Source: Rhodothermales bacterium (GTDB lineage Bacteria; Bacteroidota; Rhodothermia; Rhodothermales; ISCAR-4553). Taken from it: DNA of 35,017 nt. The translations under genes were made by a program, and so were the position numbers. The stretch lies in contig JALSSK010000447.1 in assembly GCA_026984335.1 (NCBI GenBank), positions 1-35,017 of the forward strand. The letters run 5' to 3'. Within the stretch, counting starts at the first letter, position 1, and every line of letters begins with the position of its first letter. Of this stretch, positions 14,391-24,450 are shown one piece after another. Under the pieces are notes generated by a model. The model saw nothing but the letters and a program-made list of their open reading frames with translations, did no database searches and was not told the DNA's origin.

Positions 14391-17300
14391 ATGAGACTGC
14401 TACAACGCCTTGGCAAGTTTGGCTTTTTGCTTCTGCTCACGTTTACCGTGGGTACGACGGCTTATGGCCAGACTTGCGACTTCTATCTCAACGTCACCGA
14501 CGGCTCCGACCTCAACGACGGCCTCACGCCCACTACGGCGTGGCAATCGTTTGAGAATGCCTGGAACAATGCTTCCGACGGCTCGACGGTTTGCACCGCC
14601 GCCGGTGAGTACTTCCAATCGGATGACAACGACGGTATCTTTCTGGCCGACCTCGGCAAGAGCGTTACCTTCGCCATCGACACCTTCGCCAGCAACGACG
14701 AGCTCCGCTTCCCGGAGAAGAGCTTTGAGGTCGCGGCGGGCACGGGCAACAGCGTCACCATCATGGGCGGCACGGCGACCAACCCGACCGTCTACTTCGG
14801 CGACGGCTTCGTCAACAACCCGGCCAACTTCCCCGGCAACCAGGGCTTCCTGGACACGATCACGATCACGTCCGGCACGTTCTCGATCGACGTGCCGACG
14901 ACGATCGACGACCTCGTCGTGACGATCAACCGGGATACGGAAGGCTCGTTCGACGTCACGCCGACGTATTCGACGGCCAACCGCACCATCACCATCACCG
15001 GTGACGACACGGTCAATGCCGGCGGCGAGCTGCCGACGGACCTGGCCGCGGGCACGCTGACCATCAACACGACTGCCGGCACGTACACGAGCTCGGCGGC
15101 CCACACCCTGGACGACGGCGGCATGCTGATGCTGACCGGAACGGGCGACGCCACGTTCTCGTCGGTCTTCACCGTCTCCTCCGCGGGCGGGGCGATGATC
15201 GTGAACTCGAACTCGGGCACGCTCGCCTTTGACGGCGGCCTCGTCGTGAACGCCTCCGCCGACCTCGGCGCCATCGTCGACAACCAGGCCGACGGCGCCG
15301 TCTCGGCTTCGAGCACGACGTTCAACCACGTCGGCGCCGCGAACGGAACGGCCGGCGACAACGACTTCACCGGCACGATCCTCAACAGCGGCACCGGCAC
15401 GGTCACCACGGGCGTGCTCTCGGACGTCGGCAACGGCGACCCCGACCGCGTGCTCGTGTCCACGGACAATGCCACGACGGGCACGTTCAACGTCGGCGGC
15501 GCCTCGGCCTCTACGGTGGGCGGCGACCTGACCAACAACGGCACGTACACCCTCTGGGGCGACCTCCTGCTCGAGGGTGACCTCACCAACGTCGTCGGTT
15601 CCACCGTCGACACCGGCAGCTACACCCTCTCCCTCGACGGAACCGGCACCTATGCCAACGCCGGCGACATCACGGGCTCGGGTACGGTCGACCTCCTCGA
15701 CACCGCCACGGTGGACGTGGACGGCGCCGGCGGCGGCACGGGCGGCGCCCTCCCGAACGTCACCGTCACCGACGGCGACGCCACGGTGGATGCCAGCCAG
15801 ATCACCGGCTCCGTCACGATCAACTCCAGCGGCACGCATAGCATCAACTCCGCCGGAAGCATCAACGGCGACCTCATGGTCAACGGCGCGGCCAGCGTGA
15901 CGACCGTCACGACGGCCTCGGGCATCGACGGCAACGTCGACGTCACCGGAGGCGCGACGCTCGACGTCAACGGCCCCGACGTGGGCGGCACGACGAGCGT
16001 GGCCTCGGGCACGACGACGTTCAACGGCACCACGAGCTTCGGCGGCGACGTCTCGACGAGCGGCGGCGGCGGCATCACCTTCAACGGCCTGGCCGGCACC
16101 ACCATCTCGGGCAACCTGACCGTGAGCGGCACCGGCACGGTGACCAACACCGCCGGCACGGAACTGACCGTCACCGGGATGTTCGACCTCACGGACGGCA
16201 CCTTCATGATGGGCGACGACGTCTCCGTCTCGGGCGCCTTCATGCAGGTCGAGCCCAGCACGTTCGACTTCGGCGGCGCCAACACGCTGAGCCTGCAGGG
16301 CGACTTCACGCGCACCGGCGGCACGGTCATCCGCTCCACGGGTATGCTCAGCTTCATCGGCCAGGGCGACCAGGTCTTCCAGGGTGGACCCAACTTCACG
16401 GTCTACAACGCGGAGATCCAGGGCCTCGGCACGCACGTGATCTTCGAAGACGGCTCCCTCGAAGTGGAGAACGACTTCACCATCGGCATCAACGCCAGCA
16501 TGGATCTCGGCGACCGCCTCATCCGCCTGATCGGCCTCACCTCGACGATGCTCAACGACGGCACGTACACGTCCGGCCCCGACGGCAAGGTGATCTTCGC
16601 CGGTCCCGCCGGCGCCGCCCAGACGATGGAAGGCAACGGCCTCTACGGCAACATCGAGATTTCGCAGGCGGCGGACGATCAGAACGTCACCATCAACGCG
16701 ATCAACCTCGAGATCACGCAGTCGGGTACGCTCACCTTCCTCGTGGGCGGCATCGACCTCAACGGCCAGGCCTTCGACCTCAGCACGACCAACGGCATGC
16801 CGATGATTCGCCGCAACCTGGCGAACCAGGTCGGCCCCGACATCCGTCCGGACGGCAGCGACGGTGGCTTCTTCACCGGAGCGGGCACGTTCAACACGTC
16901 GGGCACGGCCTACGACCTCGAGTACTTCGGCGCCCAGAGCGCCGTGGCGCAGACCGGCACGGAATGGGACAATTCCTTCGTGAATGACGTCACCGTTTCG
17001 ACCACCGGCTTCGCCACGCAGCTCGACGCCGACCACTCGTTCGCAGGCGCGCTGACCGTCAATAGCGGCTCGGACCTCGACATGAACGGCTGGACGCTGA
17101 CCTCGACCGGCACGGACGTGGCGCACAGCGTCGCGGGCGCCGTCTCGGGCACGGCGAGCTTCGACGTCAACGGCTCGGGCTCGATCAGCGGCAGCGGTAC
17201 GGTCAGCACGCTGACGGTCAACTCCAGCGACACGTTCGACATCAACACGCTGGCGGCCATCGGCAACCTGAACGTCACCTCCGGCGCCGTGAGCGTCGGG

Positions 17301-20300
17301 CTCGACACCGACACGGCCGATGATCCCGACACCGCCGGCGACATCGACAACTACAACCAGACCGGCGGCGACGTCAGCCTCACGACGTCCATCGACATCG
17401 GCGAGAATGCGGGCGCGGGCACGTTCAACGTGACCGGCGGCACGTTTGCCGGCGGCGACTGGGACGTCTACCTGTACAACGCCGACCTGACGTCCGATTC
17501 CCCGGCCGAGTTCAACGGTGACGGAACCGGTTACTTCAACTTCCTCACCGACGGCACCATCAACAACGACGTCGACGGCGACTTCGTCGACGCCAAGTTG
17601 CCCCGCCTCATGATCGACCCGGGCGCCGGCAACACGGTGACGCTTCTCGGCTACTCCGGCGTCACGGACCGCCTCACCCATACGACGGGCGACCTCGACC
17701 TCAACGGTCAGACGTTCCGCCACAATGGGACCGAGTGGAACTACATCGCCGGCGCCGGTGGGTACGGCACGGTGGGTACGTTCTCCGTCAACGACGGCCT
17801 CACGGCCAACCTCGAACAGGACGTCACGCTGCCGAGCCTGCGGAAGAACGCGGCGAACACCTTCACCCTGACGGGCGACGCCTCGACGGTGGAAGTGACC
17901 ACGCTCTTCACGATGAACGACGGCACGGTCGACCAGGGCGGCATCGACATCCTGCTGACCAATGCCGGAACGGCGTTCGACTACAACGCCGGCTCGTTCA
18001 TGTCCTCCGGCGGCGAACTCATCTTCGACGCAGGCGCGGCGCAGACCTTCACCTTTGCGGACGGTCTCGACATCCCGTACCTGCGCATCGAGAATGACGT
18101 CACCGCCGACGGCGACGCGGGCACCGAGGTGTTCAACGTCTCGAACATGTTCACCTTCGGCGAGAACGGCAGCGACCTGCTCTTCGCCGACGCCGACGGC
18201 AACCTCTCCTTCTCGGCAGATGCGGTCATCGTGCGCGACGGAACGGGCACGATCCAGGACGCCACGGTCCCCGAGCCGCAGACGCCGGTCTTCCCGGATG
18301 ACGGTTGGGTGGACGTGCATTACCTCGCTTCCGTCACGACGGACACCGAGCTTCCGGGCGATCCCGATGACCTCGGTTATCTGTTGATCGATCCGGGCGC
18401 GGGCGACGTCGTGCTCGACAAGGCCGCCACGGCCAACGAGGGCGTCGACCTCATGACCGGCAACCTGAACACGACCGACACGAATACGCTCACCATTGCG
18501 GACGGCGGTTCGGTCATGCGCTCGCAGGGCACCGTCAACGACGACAACGGCAACGGCGTCTCCGACGCGGAAGACGGAACCGGCGACGGCTCCAACCTCC
18601 AGGGCACGAGCTGGACGCTGACGTACGACACCAGCGGCGGCGCCATCACCACGCAGTCGGGCGAGTATCCCGAAGGCGTCGACGTGGCGCTCGTCGTGAC
18701 GGGCGACACGTTCGACCTCGACCTGCACGCGCCCCGCACGGCCACGTCGCTCGACATGACCCTGGCGGACGCCGGCTCCATCTACGCGCCTCTGTTCGAC
18801 CTCAACGGTTGGGACTTCTCGGTCACGGGAGACGCCGCCATCAATGATGGTGAACTCACCGACAGCGGCGCCACGTTCACCGTTGACGGCAACCTCACGG
18901 TTGGCGCAGACGATCCGGACAACAACGTCCTCGGCGTCATTGACAACCTGGACGTGGTTGTGGGCGGAGACGCCACGATCGACGGTCATTTCGACGACGG
19001 CACGCTCAACGTCAGCGGCTCGGCCACGCTTAACGGCACCTTCACCGACAGCGACCTTACCGCTTCCGGCGATGTGACGGCCGGCCCGGGCATCGACTTC
19101 GGCGGCGCCAACCTGACCTTCACCGGCTTCCAGCAGATGTTCACCCTGAACGGTGACATCGACCCGGCTCAGATCATCATGAGCCAGACCAATGGCGATG
19201 GTCAGCCGTGGGTCATGGTGGAAGCCCCGAACGGTCCGGTGACCATTGACCTGAGTGACTTCAACGACAATCTGGCACTGAACAACGGTCTGTTGATCAC
19301 CGGCGACAGCCCGGTGATGTTGCAGAACACGGCTCAGGGCTTCACCCACAATCCTGCCGAAGGCGACCTCAGCCATGTGGTGGGAACGGTGAGTAAAGCC
19401 ATCTTCCAGTTCTTCACCGGTCGTCTGGAGTACCCGGTCGGCAGCGAGAGCGCGTATCGCCTCGCCGCCATCACGTTCGAGTCCGGAGATCCGGCCATTA
19501 CGGCCTCGACGATCTCCGTCCAGCACGTGGATGAACGTCCCGCAGGTCTGGCAGGCTTCCCGATAGGACCGGTCGCAGGCCCTGCAGACTTCTACTGGCT
19601 GCTGACGGCTTCGACCAGCCTCGGCACCGCTCAGACGTTTGACCTCGAGTTCCTGGGCTCCGGCTTCTCGGACTTCGAGCAAGTCGAAGACATCCGGGTT
19701 GTCCGCCGTCTCGACGGCGACGTGCAGAACACCTGGGAAGAGCAGGAAGGCACGTACGACAACTTCCTGACGGAGCCTCCGGCCAACGACCCGCTCGTCC
19801 GTGTCACGAACTCGACGGGTGGTCTCGTCGCGCAGGGCTCGCTCTTCACCTTCGGTGTGAACGACATCGCAGGGATCTCCTTCTTGCAGGTGGTTCATGC
19901 GGCAGCGAGCACCGACTTCAGTGAAGTCGACGTCTACATGGACGACGCCTTGTTGCTCGACAACTTCACGTACCGTGAAGCCTCTTCGCTCATCGCCGTC
20001 GATGTAGCCAGCAAGGGCACCGGCAGCACGGCCTCGTTCGCCATTGACGTCGCCCCGAGCAACAGCACGAGCTCTGCGGACGCCGTCCTCTCGGCGGACG
20101 TCGAGCTGACGGAAGGCCAGAGCAACGTCGCCGTCGTGCTCGACGACGGAGCGGGCAATGCCCAGATGGTCGTCGCCACGGACGTGGAGACGATTGCCTC
20201 GGATCCGACGCTCGTGGACGTCGCGCTGCTGCACGGCATCTCGGATGCCGGCGCGCTCGACATCCGCCTCTTCGAGGGCATCTCGGGCCAGGGCCCGCTG

Positions 20301-20873
20301 ATCCTCGAAAACGTCGGCTTCGGCGAAAGCTCGGACGGGTACGTGTCCGTGGATGCCGGCCTCCACACGCTGGAGTTCCTGCCCACCGGCACGACCGACC
20401 AGGCCTTCGCGACCTCCGTTGACATGACCGGGCTGGAAGGAGAAGCCGTGATGGCCATCGCCCACGGCTTCATGAACCCGCCGGTCGGTCAGAGCGGCTC
20501 GCGCGGCGCCAACGTGATGGTCGTCCAGCTCGACGGAACGGTTCGCCTCGGTACGGTCGTCACGGCCACCGAAGAGGAAGTGGCCGAGATCCCGACCGAG
20601 TTCGCGCTCGAAGGCAACTACCCGAACCCGTTCAACCCGTCCACCACGATCCAGTTTGACCTGCCGGAGACCGCCGAGGTCACCATCCAGGTCATCGACA
20701 TGCTGGGTCGCCAGGTGCTGACGGTGCCGCGTCAGACCATGGAGGCCGGCGCCAAACGCACGGTTCAGATCAATGCGATCAACCTTGCTTCCGGCACCTA
20801 CCTCTACCGTCTGACGGCCACTGCGCCGAACCAGACCTGGGTCAGCACGGGCACGATGACGCTCCTCAAGTAA
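14391..20873 (+). CDS. Giant beta-helix-like secreted protein with DUF4397-like and T9SS sorting domains
   Basis: Secreted cell-surface or extracellular protein of 2160 residues. Residues 1-26 are a signal peptide ending near T-A-Y-G-Q. Residues about 30-85 read like the cap of a right-handed beta-helix (G-S-D-L-N-D-G-L-T-P, then an A-G-E-Y motif; DUF1565-like). Residues about 85-1640 are long runs of short Gly/Thr/Asn/Asp/Val strands (G-T-F-N-V, G-D-L-T-V-N-G types), consistent with a parallel beta-helix. Residues about 1670-1825 form a separate domain (Y-P-V-G-S-E-S-A-Y-R-L). Residues about 1829-2055 resemble DUF4397 (V-V-H-A-A-A-S, D-V-Y-M-D, L-L-D-N-F). The last 95 residues are a type A T9SS sorting domain (N-Y-P-N-P-F-N-P, D-M-L-G-R-Q-V, G-T-Y-L-Y-R-L). 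Adhesion or structural function is an inference; no enzymatic site was seen. Confidence 0.92.
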   Translation: MRLLQRLGKFGFLLLLTFTVGTTAYGQTCDFYLNVTDGSDLNDGLTPTTAWQSFENAWNNASDGSTVCTAAGEYFQSDDNDGIFLADLGKSVTFAIDTFASNDELRFPEKSFEVAAGTGNSVTIMGGTATNPTVYFGDGFVNNPANFPGNQGFLDTITITSGTFSIDVPTTIDDLVVTINRDTEGSFDVTPTYSTANRTITITGDDTVNAGGELPTDLAAGTLTINTTAGTYTSSAAHTLDDGGMLMLTGTGDATFSSVFTVSSAGGAMIVNSNSGTLAFDGGLVVNASADLGAIVDNQADGAVSASSTTFNHVGAANGTAGDNDFTGTILNSGTGTVTTGVLSDVGNGDPDRVLVSTDNATTGTFNVGGASASTVGGDLTNNGTYTLWGDLLLEGDLTNVVGSTVDTGSYTLSLDGTGTYANAGDITGSGTVDLLDTATVDVDGAGGGTGGALPNVTVTDGDATVDASQITGSVTINSSGTHSINSAGSINGDLMVNGAASVTTVTTASGIDGNVDVTGGATLDVNGPDVGGTTSVASGTTTFNGTTSFGGDVSTSGGGGITFNGLAGTTISGNLTVSGTGTVTNTAGTELTVTGMFDLTDGTFMMGDDVSVSGAFMQVEPSTFDFGGANTLSLQGDFTRTGGTVIRSTGMLSFIGQGDQVFQGGPNFTVYNAEIQGLGTHVIFEDGSLEVENDFTIGINASMDLGDRLIRLIGLTSTMLNDGTYTSGPDGKVIFAGPAGAAQTMEGNGLYGNIEISQAADDQNVTINAINLEITQSGTLTFLVGGIDLNGQAFDLSTTNGMPMIRRNLANQVGPDIRPDGSDGGFFTGAGTFNTSGTAYDLEYFGAQSAVAQTGTEWDNSFVNDVTVSTTGFATQLDADHSFAGALTVNSGSDLDMNGWTLTSTGTDVAHSVAGAVSGTASFDVNGSGSISGSGTVSTLTVNSSDTFDINTLAAIGNLNVTSGAVSVGLDTDTADDPDTAGDIDNYNQTGGDVSLTTSIDIGENAGAGTFNVTGGTFAGGDWDVYLYNADLTSDSPAEFNGDGTGYFNFLTDGTINNDVDGDFVDAKLPRLMIDPGAGNTVTLLGYSGVTDRLTHTTGDLDLNGQTFRHNGTEWNYIAGAGGYGTVGTFSVNDGLTANLEQDVTLPSLRKNAANTFTLTGDASTVEVTTLFTMNDGTVDQGGIDILLTNAGTAFDYNAGSFMSSGGELIFDAGAAQTFTFADGLDIPYLRIENDVTADGDAGTEVFNVSNMFTFGENGSDLLFADADGNLSFSADAVIVRDGTGTIQDATVPEPQTPVFPDDGWVDVHYLASVTTDTELPGDPDDLGYLLIDPGAGDVVLDKAATANEGVDLMTGNLNTTDTNTLTIADGGSVMRSQGTVNDDNGNGVSDAEDGTGDGSNLQGTSWTLTYDTSGGAITTQSGEYPEGVDVALVVTGDTFDLDLHAPRTATSLDMTLADAGSIYAPLFDLNGWDFSVTGDAAINDGELTDSGATFTVDGNLTVGADDPDNNVLGVIDNLDVVVGGDATIDGHFDDGTLNVSGSATLNGTFTDSDLTASGDVTAGPGIDFGGANLTFTGFQQMFTLNGDIDPAQIIMSQTNGDGQPWVMVEAPNGPVTIDLSDFNDNLALNNGLLITGDSPVMLQNTAQGFTHNPAEGDLSHVVGTVSKAIFQFFTGRLEYPVGSESAYRLAAITFESGDPAITASTISVQHVDERPAGLAGFPIGPVAGPADFYWLLTASTSLGTAQTFDLEFLGSGFSDFEQVEDIRVVRRLDGDVQNTWEEQEGTYDNFLTEPPANDPLVRVTNSTGGLVAQGSLFTFGVNDIAGISFLQVVHAAASTDFSEVDVYMDDALLLDNFTYREASSLIAVDVASKGTGSTASFAIDVAPSNSTSSADAVLSADVELTEGQSNVAVVLDDGAGNAQMVVATDVETIASDPTLVDVALLHGISDAGALDIRLFEGISGQGPLILENVGFGESSDGYVSVDAGLHTLEFLPTGTTDQAFATSVDMTGLEGEAVMAIAHGFMNPPVGQSGSRGANVMVVQLDGTVRLGTVVTATEEEVAEIPTEFALEGNYPNPFNPSTTIQFDLPETAEVTIQVIDMLGRQVLTVPRQTMEAGAKRTVQINAINLASGTYLYRLTATAPNQTWVSTGTMTLLK

Positions 20874-20904
20874 GCGTCTTCCGCTCACGCTGAACGGTAA
20901 AAGA

Positions 20905-20943
20905 AAAGCCCCGGCGTCTTCACGACGTCGGGGCTTTTTCTTT
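20905..20943 (+). terminator. Intrinsic terminator of the giant secreted-protein gene
   Basis: GCCCCG, a bulged G and CGTC, then loop TTCAC, GACG, a T and CGGGGC, followed by TTTTTC. It begins 32 bases after the stop codon. Confidence 0.88.
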
Positions 20944-20970
20944 GGCCGGAGCACGCCATGCTCGGAGAAA

Positions 20971-21007
20971 GAAAGGCCCCGACCTCTCACGAAGCCGGGG
21001 CCTTTTC
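20971..21007. terminator. Second terminator, serving mainly the convergent metallophosphoesterase gene
   Basis: AAAGGCCCCG and CGGGGCCTTT pair with a loop of about 14 bases, with T-containing flanks on both strands. It lies between convergent genes, just downstream of the phosphoesterase stop at 21036. Confidence 0.8.
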
Positions 21008-21035
21008 ATATCACCGAGACCAAAGGCACGAGCGC

Positions 21036-21845
21036 TCAGTTTCCGGCGCTCATCCGTTCGAAGCGGGTTGTGCTTTCTTCAACGAATCCGCCCTTTTCCA
21101 CGTCATAGCGGCGCTCTTCCACGACGAAGGCCTGCTCCGTCACCGTAATGAGATTATAGAAATTGGTGTCCCGGTGCTCCTTCCGCCCCCGACTGCTCGT
21201 GGCCGTTCCGGCGCTCGCAATGACGAGCCGGTGCGCGCCGGGAATGATCTCCAGCGGTTCGATGTGGGAGACGTGCAGATGCCCGCAAAGAATCAGGTCG
21301 ATGCGAGCATCCATGGCCGCGTCGAGCGTGCGCCTCGCATGCCGGGCGATGTCGTGCCGTCCGAGCGCGTGGATCTTTGTGAGGTGATGATGGACCACGA
21401 GCGCCTTGAACCGCCCCTCGCCCTCTGCGGCGAAGAAGGACCGGATCATCTCCCGCGAAGACGCGTCGATGCGCCCCCCCTTGATGGTAAGGCCATAGGC
21501 CGAGTTGATCCCGAGCACGGCCACCTCGTCCGCCACGAACGTCGGCGTGAGATTGTCCGTGATGTACTGCCGGTATCGACGGAGAGGGTCGAAGATGCGG
21601 GAGATGGGCCGGCGCCACCAGGCGAAGACGTCGTGGTTGCCGGGCACCACGAGCGTGGGCGCCTCGAAGGCGTCGAGCATGGCGCGGGCCGCCTTGAACT
21701 GCGACCGCCGCGCCCGCTGCGTCAGATCACCGCTGACCGCGACGAGCCCCACGCCCCGCGCGTTGACGTCCGCCACCAGATCCTCCACAATGGTCGGATG
21801 CGCGATCTTGCCAAAGTGAATGTCCGAAATGTGCGCAAGCTCCAT
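21036..21845 (-). CDS. Calcineurin-like metallophosphoesterase (CpdA/class III type)
   Basis: Cytoplasmic dinuclear-metal phosphoesterase of 269 residues. All family motifs are present in order: S-D-I-H-F-G (D-x-H), S-G-D-L-T (G-D), P-G-N-H-D-V (G-N-H-D), V-V-H-H-H-L (H) and C-G-H-L-H-V-S-H (G-H-x-H). The start at 21845 puts D-I-H at the N terminus, as expected. Relatives hydrolyse cyclic nucleotides, nucleoside diphosphate derivatives or UDP-lipid intermediates, and the substrate cannot be chosen from sequence. It is separated by about 200 bases and a terminator from the pdh cluster upstream on the same strand, so it is probably transcribed separately. Confidence 0.93.
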   Translation of the reverse strand: MELAHISDIHFGKIAHPTIVEDLVADVNARGVGLVAVSGDLTQRARRSQFKAARAMLDAFEAPTLVVPGNHDVFAWWRRPISRIFDPLRRYRQYITDNLTPTFVADEVAVLGINSAYGLTIKGGRIDASSREMIRSFFAAEGEGRFKALVVHHHLTKIHALGRHDIARHARRTLDAAMDARIDLILCGHLHVSHIEPLEIIPGAHRLVIASAGTATSSRGRKEHRDTNFYNLITVTEQAFVVEERRYDVEKGGFVEESTTRFERMSAGN

Positions 21846-21987
21846 AGACGACGCCTATCAGTCCAACAATGCTCCGTCGGAGGTCCCAACCCGAGCCCCC
21901 GAAAAAGTATTCCTTCCGGCGGAAGATTCACCGGGCCCACAAGGTAATAAAGCCTTCGCTTTCCGAGGCATTCAACGATAGTGTTTT

Positions 21988-22023
21988 TACTAAAAAGGGC
22001 GATTCCGATGGCCGGAACCGCCC
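21988..22023 (-). terminator. Intrinsic terminator after pdhC
   Basis: On the minus strand GGGCGGTTCCG and CGGAATCGCCC form an 11-bp stem (one G-U pair) around a five-base loop, followed at once by TTTTT. It lies 23 bases past the pdhC stop. Confidence 0.85.
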
Positions 22024-22046
22024 CTGGTAATCTGACGCGCGCCCGT

Positions 22047-23357
22047 TCAGAGCATGAGGTTGAGCGGCTCTTCGAGGTAGTCCCGGACCGTGGTGAGGAA
22101 GCGCGAACCGACGGCCCCGTCGACGATGCGGTGATCGCACGAGAGCGTCACCTTCATGCGCTTGCCCGGCACGATCTCGCCGTCCCTGACCACCGGCACG
22201 TCGCGAATCGCGCCGATGGCGAGGATGCAGGCGTTCGGCGGGTTGATGATGGCCGTGAACGCTTCGATGCCGAACATGCCGAGGTTGCTCGTCGTGAAGG
22301 TCGCGCCCGAATAGTCTTCCGGCTGAAGCTGCCGGTTCCGGGCTTTTTCGGCCAGTTCGCGCGTCTCCTCGGCGATCTGCGCCAGCCCCTTCCGGTCGGC
22401 GTTCCGGATGACGGGGGTGATCAGCCCCTCATCCACGGCGACGGCCACGGCCACGTGCACCTCGCGGTAGAGCCGGATCTCCCCTTCCGCTTCCAGATAC
22501 GAGCCGTTGACGTACGGGTGTTGCCGGAGCGCCAGCGCACAGGCTTTCGTGATGAGATCGTTGAACGAGATCTTGCCGCGCCCCTGTGCCTCGGCCAGCG
22601 CATTGAGCCGGCTCCGGAAGGCGACGGTCTTGTCCATGTCGATCTCGGCGGTGAGATAGAAGTGCGGGGCGGTAAACTTGCTTTGCGCCAGCCGGCGGGC
22701 GATGGCCTTTCTCATCTGCGAGAGCCGCACCACTTCGTACGCCTCGCCGGGCAGGGCCGGAGCGGGAGCCGGAACGGGCCTCGGAGCGGGCCTCGGAGCA
22801 GGAGCCGCCTTCCCTTCCTCCGGCGCAGCGGGCCGCTCGGTCAGCACCGCCTCGATGTCGCGTTTGATGATGCGCCCTTCCGGGCCGCTCCCGCGCACGT
22901 CGCTCAGCTCGATGCCGTGCTCGGTCGCCATCTTCCGCGCCAGCGGCGACGCTTTCACCCGCCCGTCCGACGGCGCTTCTTCCGGCTTCACCGGCGCGAT
23001 CGTGGTCGGTTTCGCGCCGTCGCCCGAGGGCGTTTCGGCTTGCGCAGGAGCTTTCGGTGGCGCCTCTGCCGCCGCGCCGTCGCCGCCGTACTTCGCCAGC
23101 AGGCCGGAGATGTCCTCTCCCTCCTTGCCGAGCACCGCGATCAGCCCGCCGATGGGCACGGCCTCGCCTTCTTGCGCCACCTTCTTGAGCAAAACGCCGT
23201 CGTCGTACACCTCCAGGTCCATCGTCGCCTTGTCCGTCTCCACCTGGGCGATGACGTCCCCCGCCGACACCTTCGCGCCTTCATCGACGAGCCAGCTGAC
23301 GAGCACCCCCTCTTCCATGGTGTCGCTCATCTTCGGCATTTCAACAGGAATAGCCAT
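22047..23357 (-). CDS. pdhC: Dihydrolipoamide acetyltransferase (E2) of pyruvate dehydrogenase
   Basis: E2 core subunit of the pyruvate dehydrogenase complex, which moves the acetyl group from lipoyl to CoA. The protein has 436 residues. An N-terminal lipoyl domain carries the modified lysine K43 in E-T-D-K-A-T-M. A Pro/Ala/Glu-rich linker follows, then a peripheral subunit-binding domain at about 133-171 (S-P-L-A-R-K-M-A; G-S-G-P-E-G-R-I). After an Ala-Pro linker comes the acyltransferase domain ending with S-C-D-H-R-I-V-D-G, where H409 and D413 are catalytic. There is a single lipoyl domain. It is the last gene of pdhA-pdhB-pdhC, 83 bases after pdhB. The E3 subunit is not in the window. Confidence 0.95.
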   Translation of the reverse strand: MAIPVEMPKMSDTMEEGVLVSWLVDEGAKVSAGDVIAQVETDKATMDLEVYDDGVLLKKVAQEGEAVPIGGLIAVLGKEGEDISGLLAKYGGDGAAAEAPPKAPAQAETPSGDGAKPTTIAPVKPEEAPSDGRVKASPLARKMATEHGIELSDVRGSGPEGRIIKRDIEAVLTERPAAPEEGKAAPAPRPAPRPVPAPAPALPGEAYEVVRLSQMRKAIARRLAQSKFTAPHFYLTAEIDMDKTVAFRSRLNALAEAQGRGKISFNDLITKACALALRQHPYVNGSYLEAEGEIRLYREVHVAVAVAVDEGLITPVIRNADRKGLAQIAEETRELAEKARNRQLQPEDYSGATFTTSNLGMFGIEAFTAIINPPNACILAIGAIRDVPVVRDGEIVPGKRMKVTLSCDHRIVDGAVGSRFLTTVRDYLEEPLNLML

Positions 23358-23440
23358 AATACGATCTTCGATTTGGGAGTTCAGAGTCTGGATGCCGTGA
23401 ACGGAGCGCGCGAGACGTCCCGCCTACCGGGATCCGGAAC

Positions 23441-24424
23441 TTAATCGACGTACATCACCTTTTTGCACGCCCGGTAGGCATCGTCCTCCTGGGGCATGTA
23501 ATACGCCATCAGGTTCTTCGCGTACGGCGCCGGGGTGTCCTTGGCGGTGATCCGCACGATGGGCGCATCGAGGAAGTCGAAGGCGCGATCCTGAATCTGA
23601 TAGGTGATCTCCGAAGAGATGCTCGCGTATGGATTGCTCTCGTCGATGATGACGCACCGGTTCGTCTTCCGGATGGAATCGAGGATGGTGTCGACGTCGA
23701 GCGGGCGGATGGTGCGAGGGTCGATCACCTCGGCGCTGTAGCCCTCTTCGGCGAGGCGGTCGGCCACGCGCATCGCGATCCAGTAGCTTTTGCTGTGGGC
23801 CACGAGGGTCACGTCCGTGCCCTCCCGCGCCACACGCGCCTTGCCGATGGGGATGAGGTAATCCTCCTCCTCCGAGACCTCGCCGCGCATGCCGTACATC
23901 ACCTCGCTTTCGAGGAAAAGGACGGGGTCGTCGTCGCGGATGGCCGATTTGAGCAGACCCTTTGCGTCATCCGGGTTCGACGGAGCGACGACCTTCAGGC
24001 CCGGGATCGTCGCATAGATCGACTCCGTCGAGGTGTTGTGCGTGGCGGCGAGTTGCCCGGCGGCGCCGTTGGGCCCGCGAAAGACGATCGGGATCTTGAA
24101 CTGCCCGCCGGACATGTACCGGATCTTGGCGGCGTTGTTGATGAGCTGGTCGAAGGCGACGAACGAGAAGTTGAACGTCATGAACTCGATGATCGGACGC
24201 AGGCCGTTGAGCGCGGCCCCGATGCCGAGGCCCGCAAAACCGTTCTCGCTGATCGGCGTGTCGATGACGCGCCTGGGCCCGAACTTGTCGAGCATGCCCT
24301 CGCTCACCTTGTACGCGCCGTTGTACTGCGCCACTTCCTCGCCCATGAGAAAGATGGTCGCATCCCGCTCCATCTCTTCGACCATGGCGGCGCGAATCGC
24401 TTCACGAAACTGTAATTCAGCCAT
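23441..24424 (-). CDS. pdhB: Pyruvate dehydrogenase E1 component subunit beta
   Basis: Beta subunit of the thiamine-diphosphate-dependent E1 heterotetramer. The protein has 327 residues, the standard length. Typical blocks are F-L-M-G-E-E-V-A-Q-Y-N-G-A-Y-K, D-T-P-I-S-E-N-G-F-A-G, G-P-N-G-A-A-G-Q-L-A-A-T-H and the C-terminal transketolase domain with E-V-I-D-P-R-T-I-R-P-L-D. The ATG at 24424 starts the conserved N terminus; no Shine-Dalgarno sequence is present. It lies 97 bases after pdhA on the same strand. Confidence 0.96.
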   Translation of the reverse strand: MAELQFREAIRAAMVEEMERDATIFLMGEEVAQYNGAYKVSEGMLDKFGPRRVIDTPISENGFAGLGIGAALNGLRPIIEFMTFNFSFVAFDQLINNAAKIRYMSGGQFKIPIVFRGPNGAAGQLAATHNTSTESIYATIPGLKVVAPSNPDDAKGLLKSAIRDDDPVLFLESEVMYGMRGEVSEEEDYLIPIGKARVAREGTDVTLVAHSKSYWIAMRVADRLAEEGYSAEVIDPRTIRPLDVDTILDSIRKTNRCVIIDESNPYASISSEITYQIQDRAFDFLDAPIVRITAKDTPAPYAKNLMAYYMPQEDDAYRACKKVMYVD

Positions 24425-24450
24425 TGGGTGGATTCCGGTTTAAAGTTCAG

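Noticed and set aside
14400-20990. A 2196-codon open frame antisense to the giant secreted protein
   Set aside because: Its codons align exactly with those of the sense gene, so antisense stops need sense TTA, CTA or TCA, codons that this GC-rich gene avoids almost completely. The translation is Arg/Val/Asp/Gly-rich with no domains, whereas the sense frame has signal peptide, domains and a Shine-Dalgarno site. It is a codon-bias artefact.
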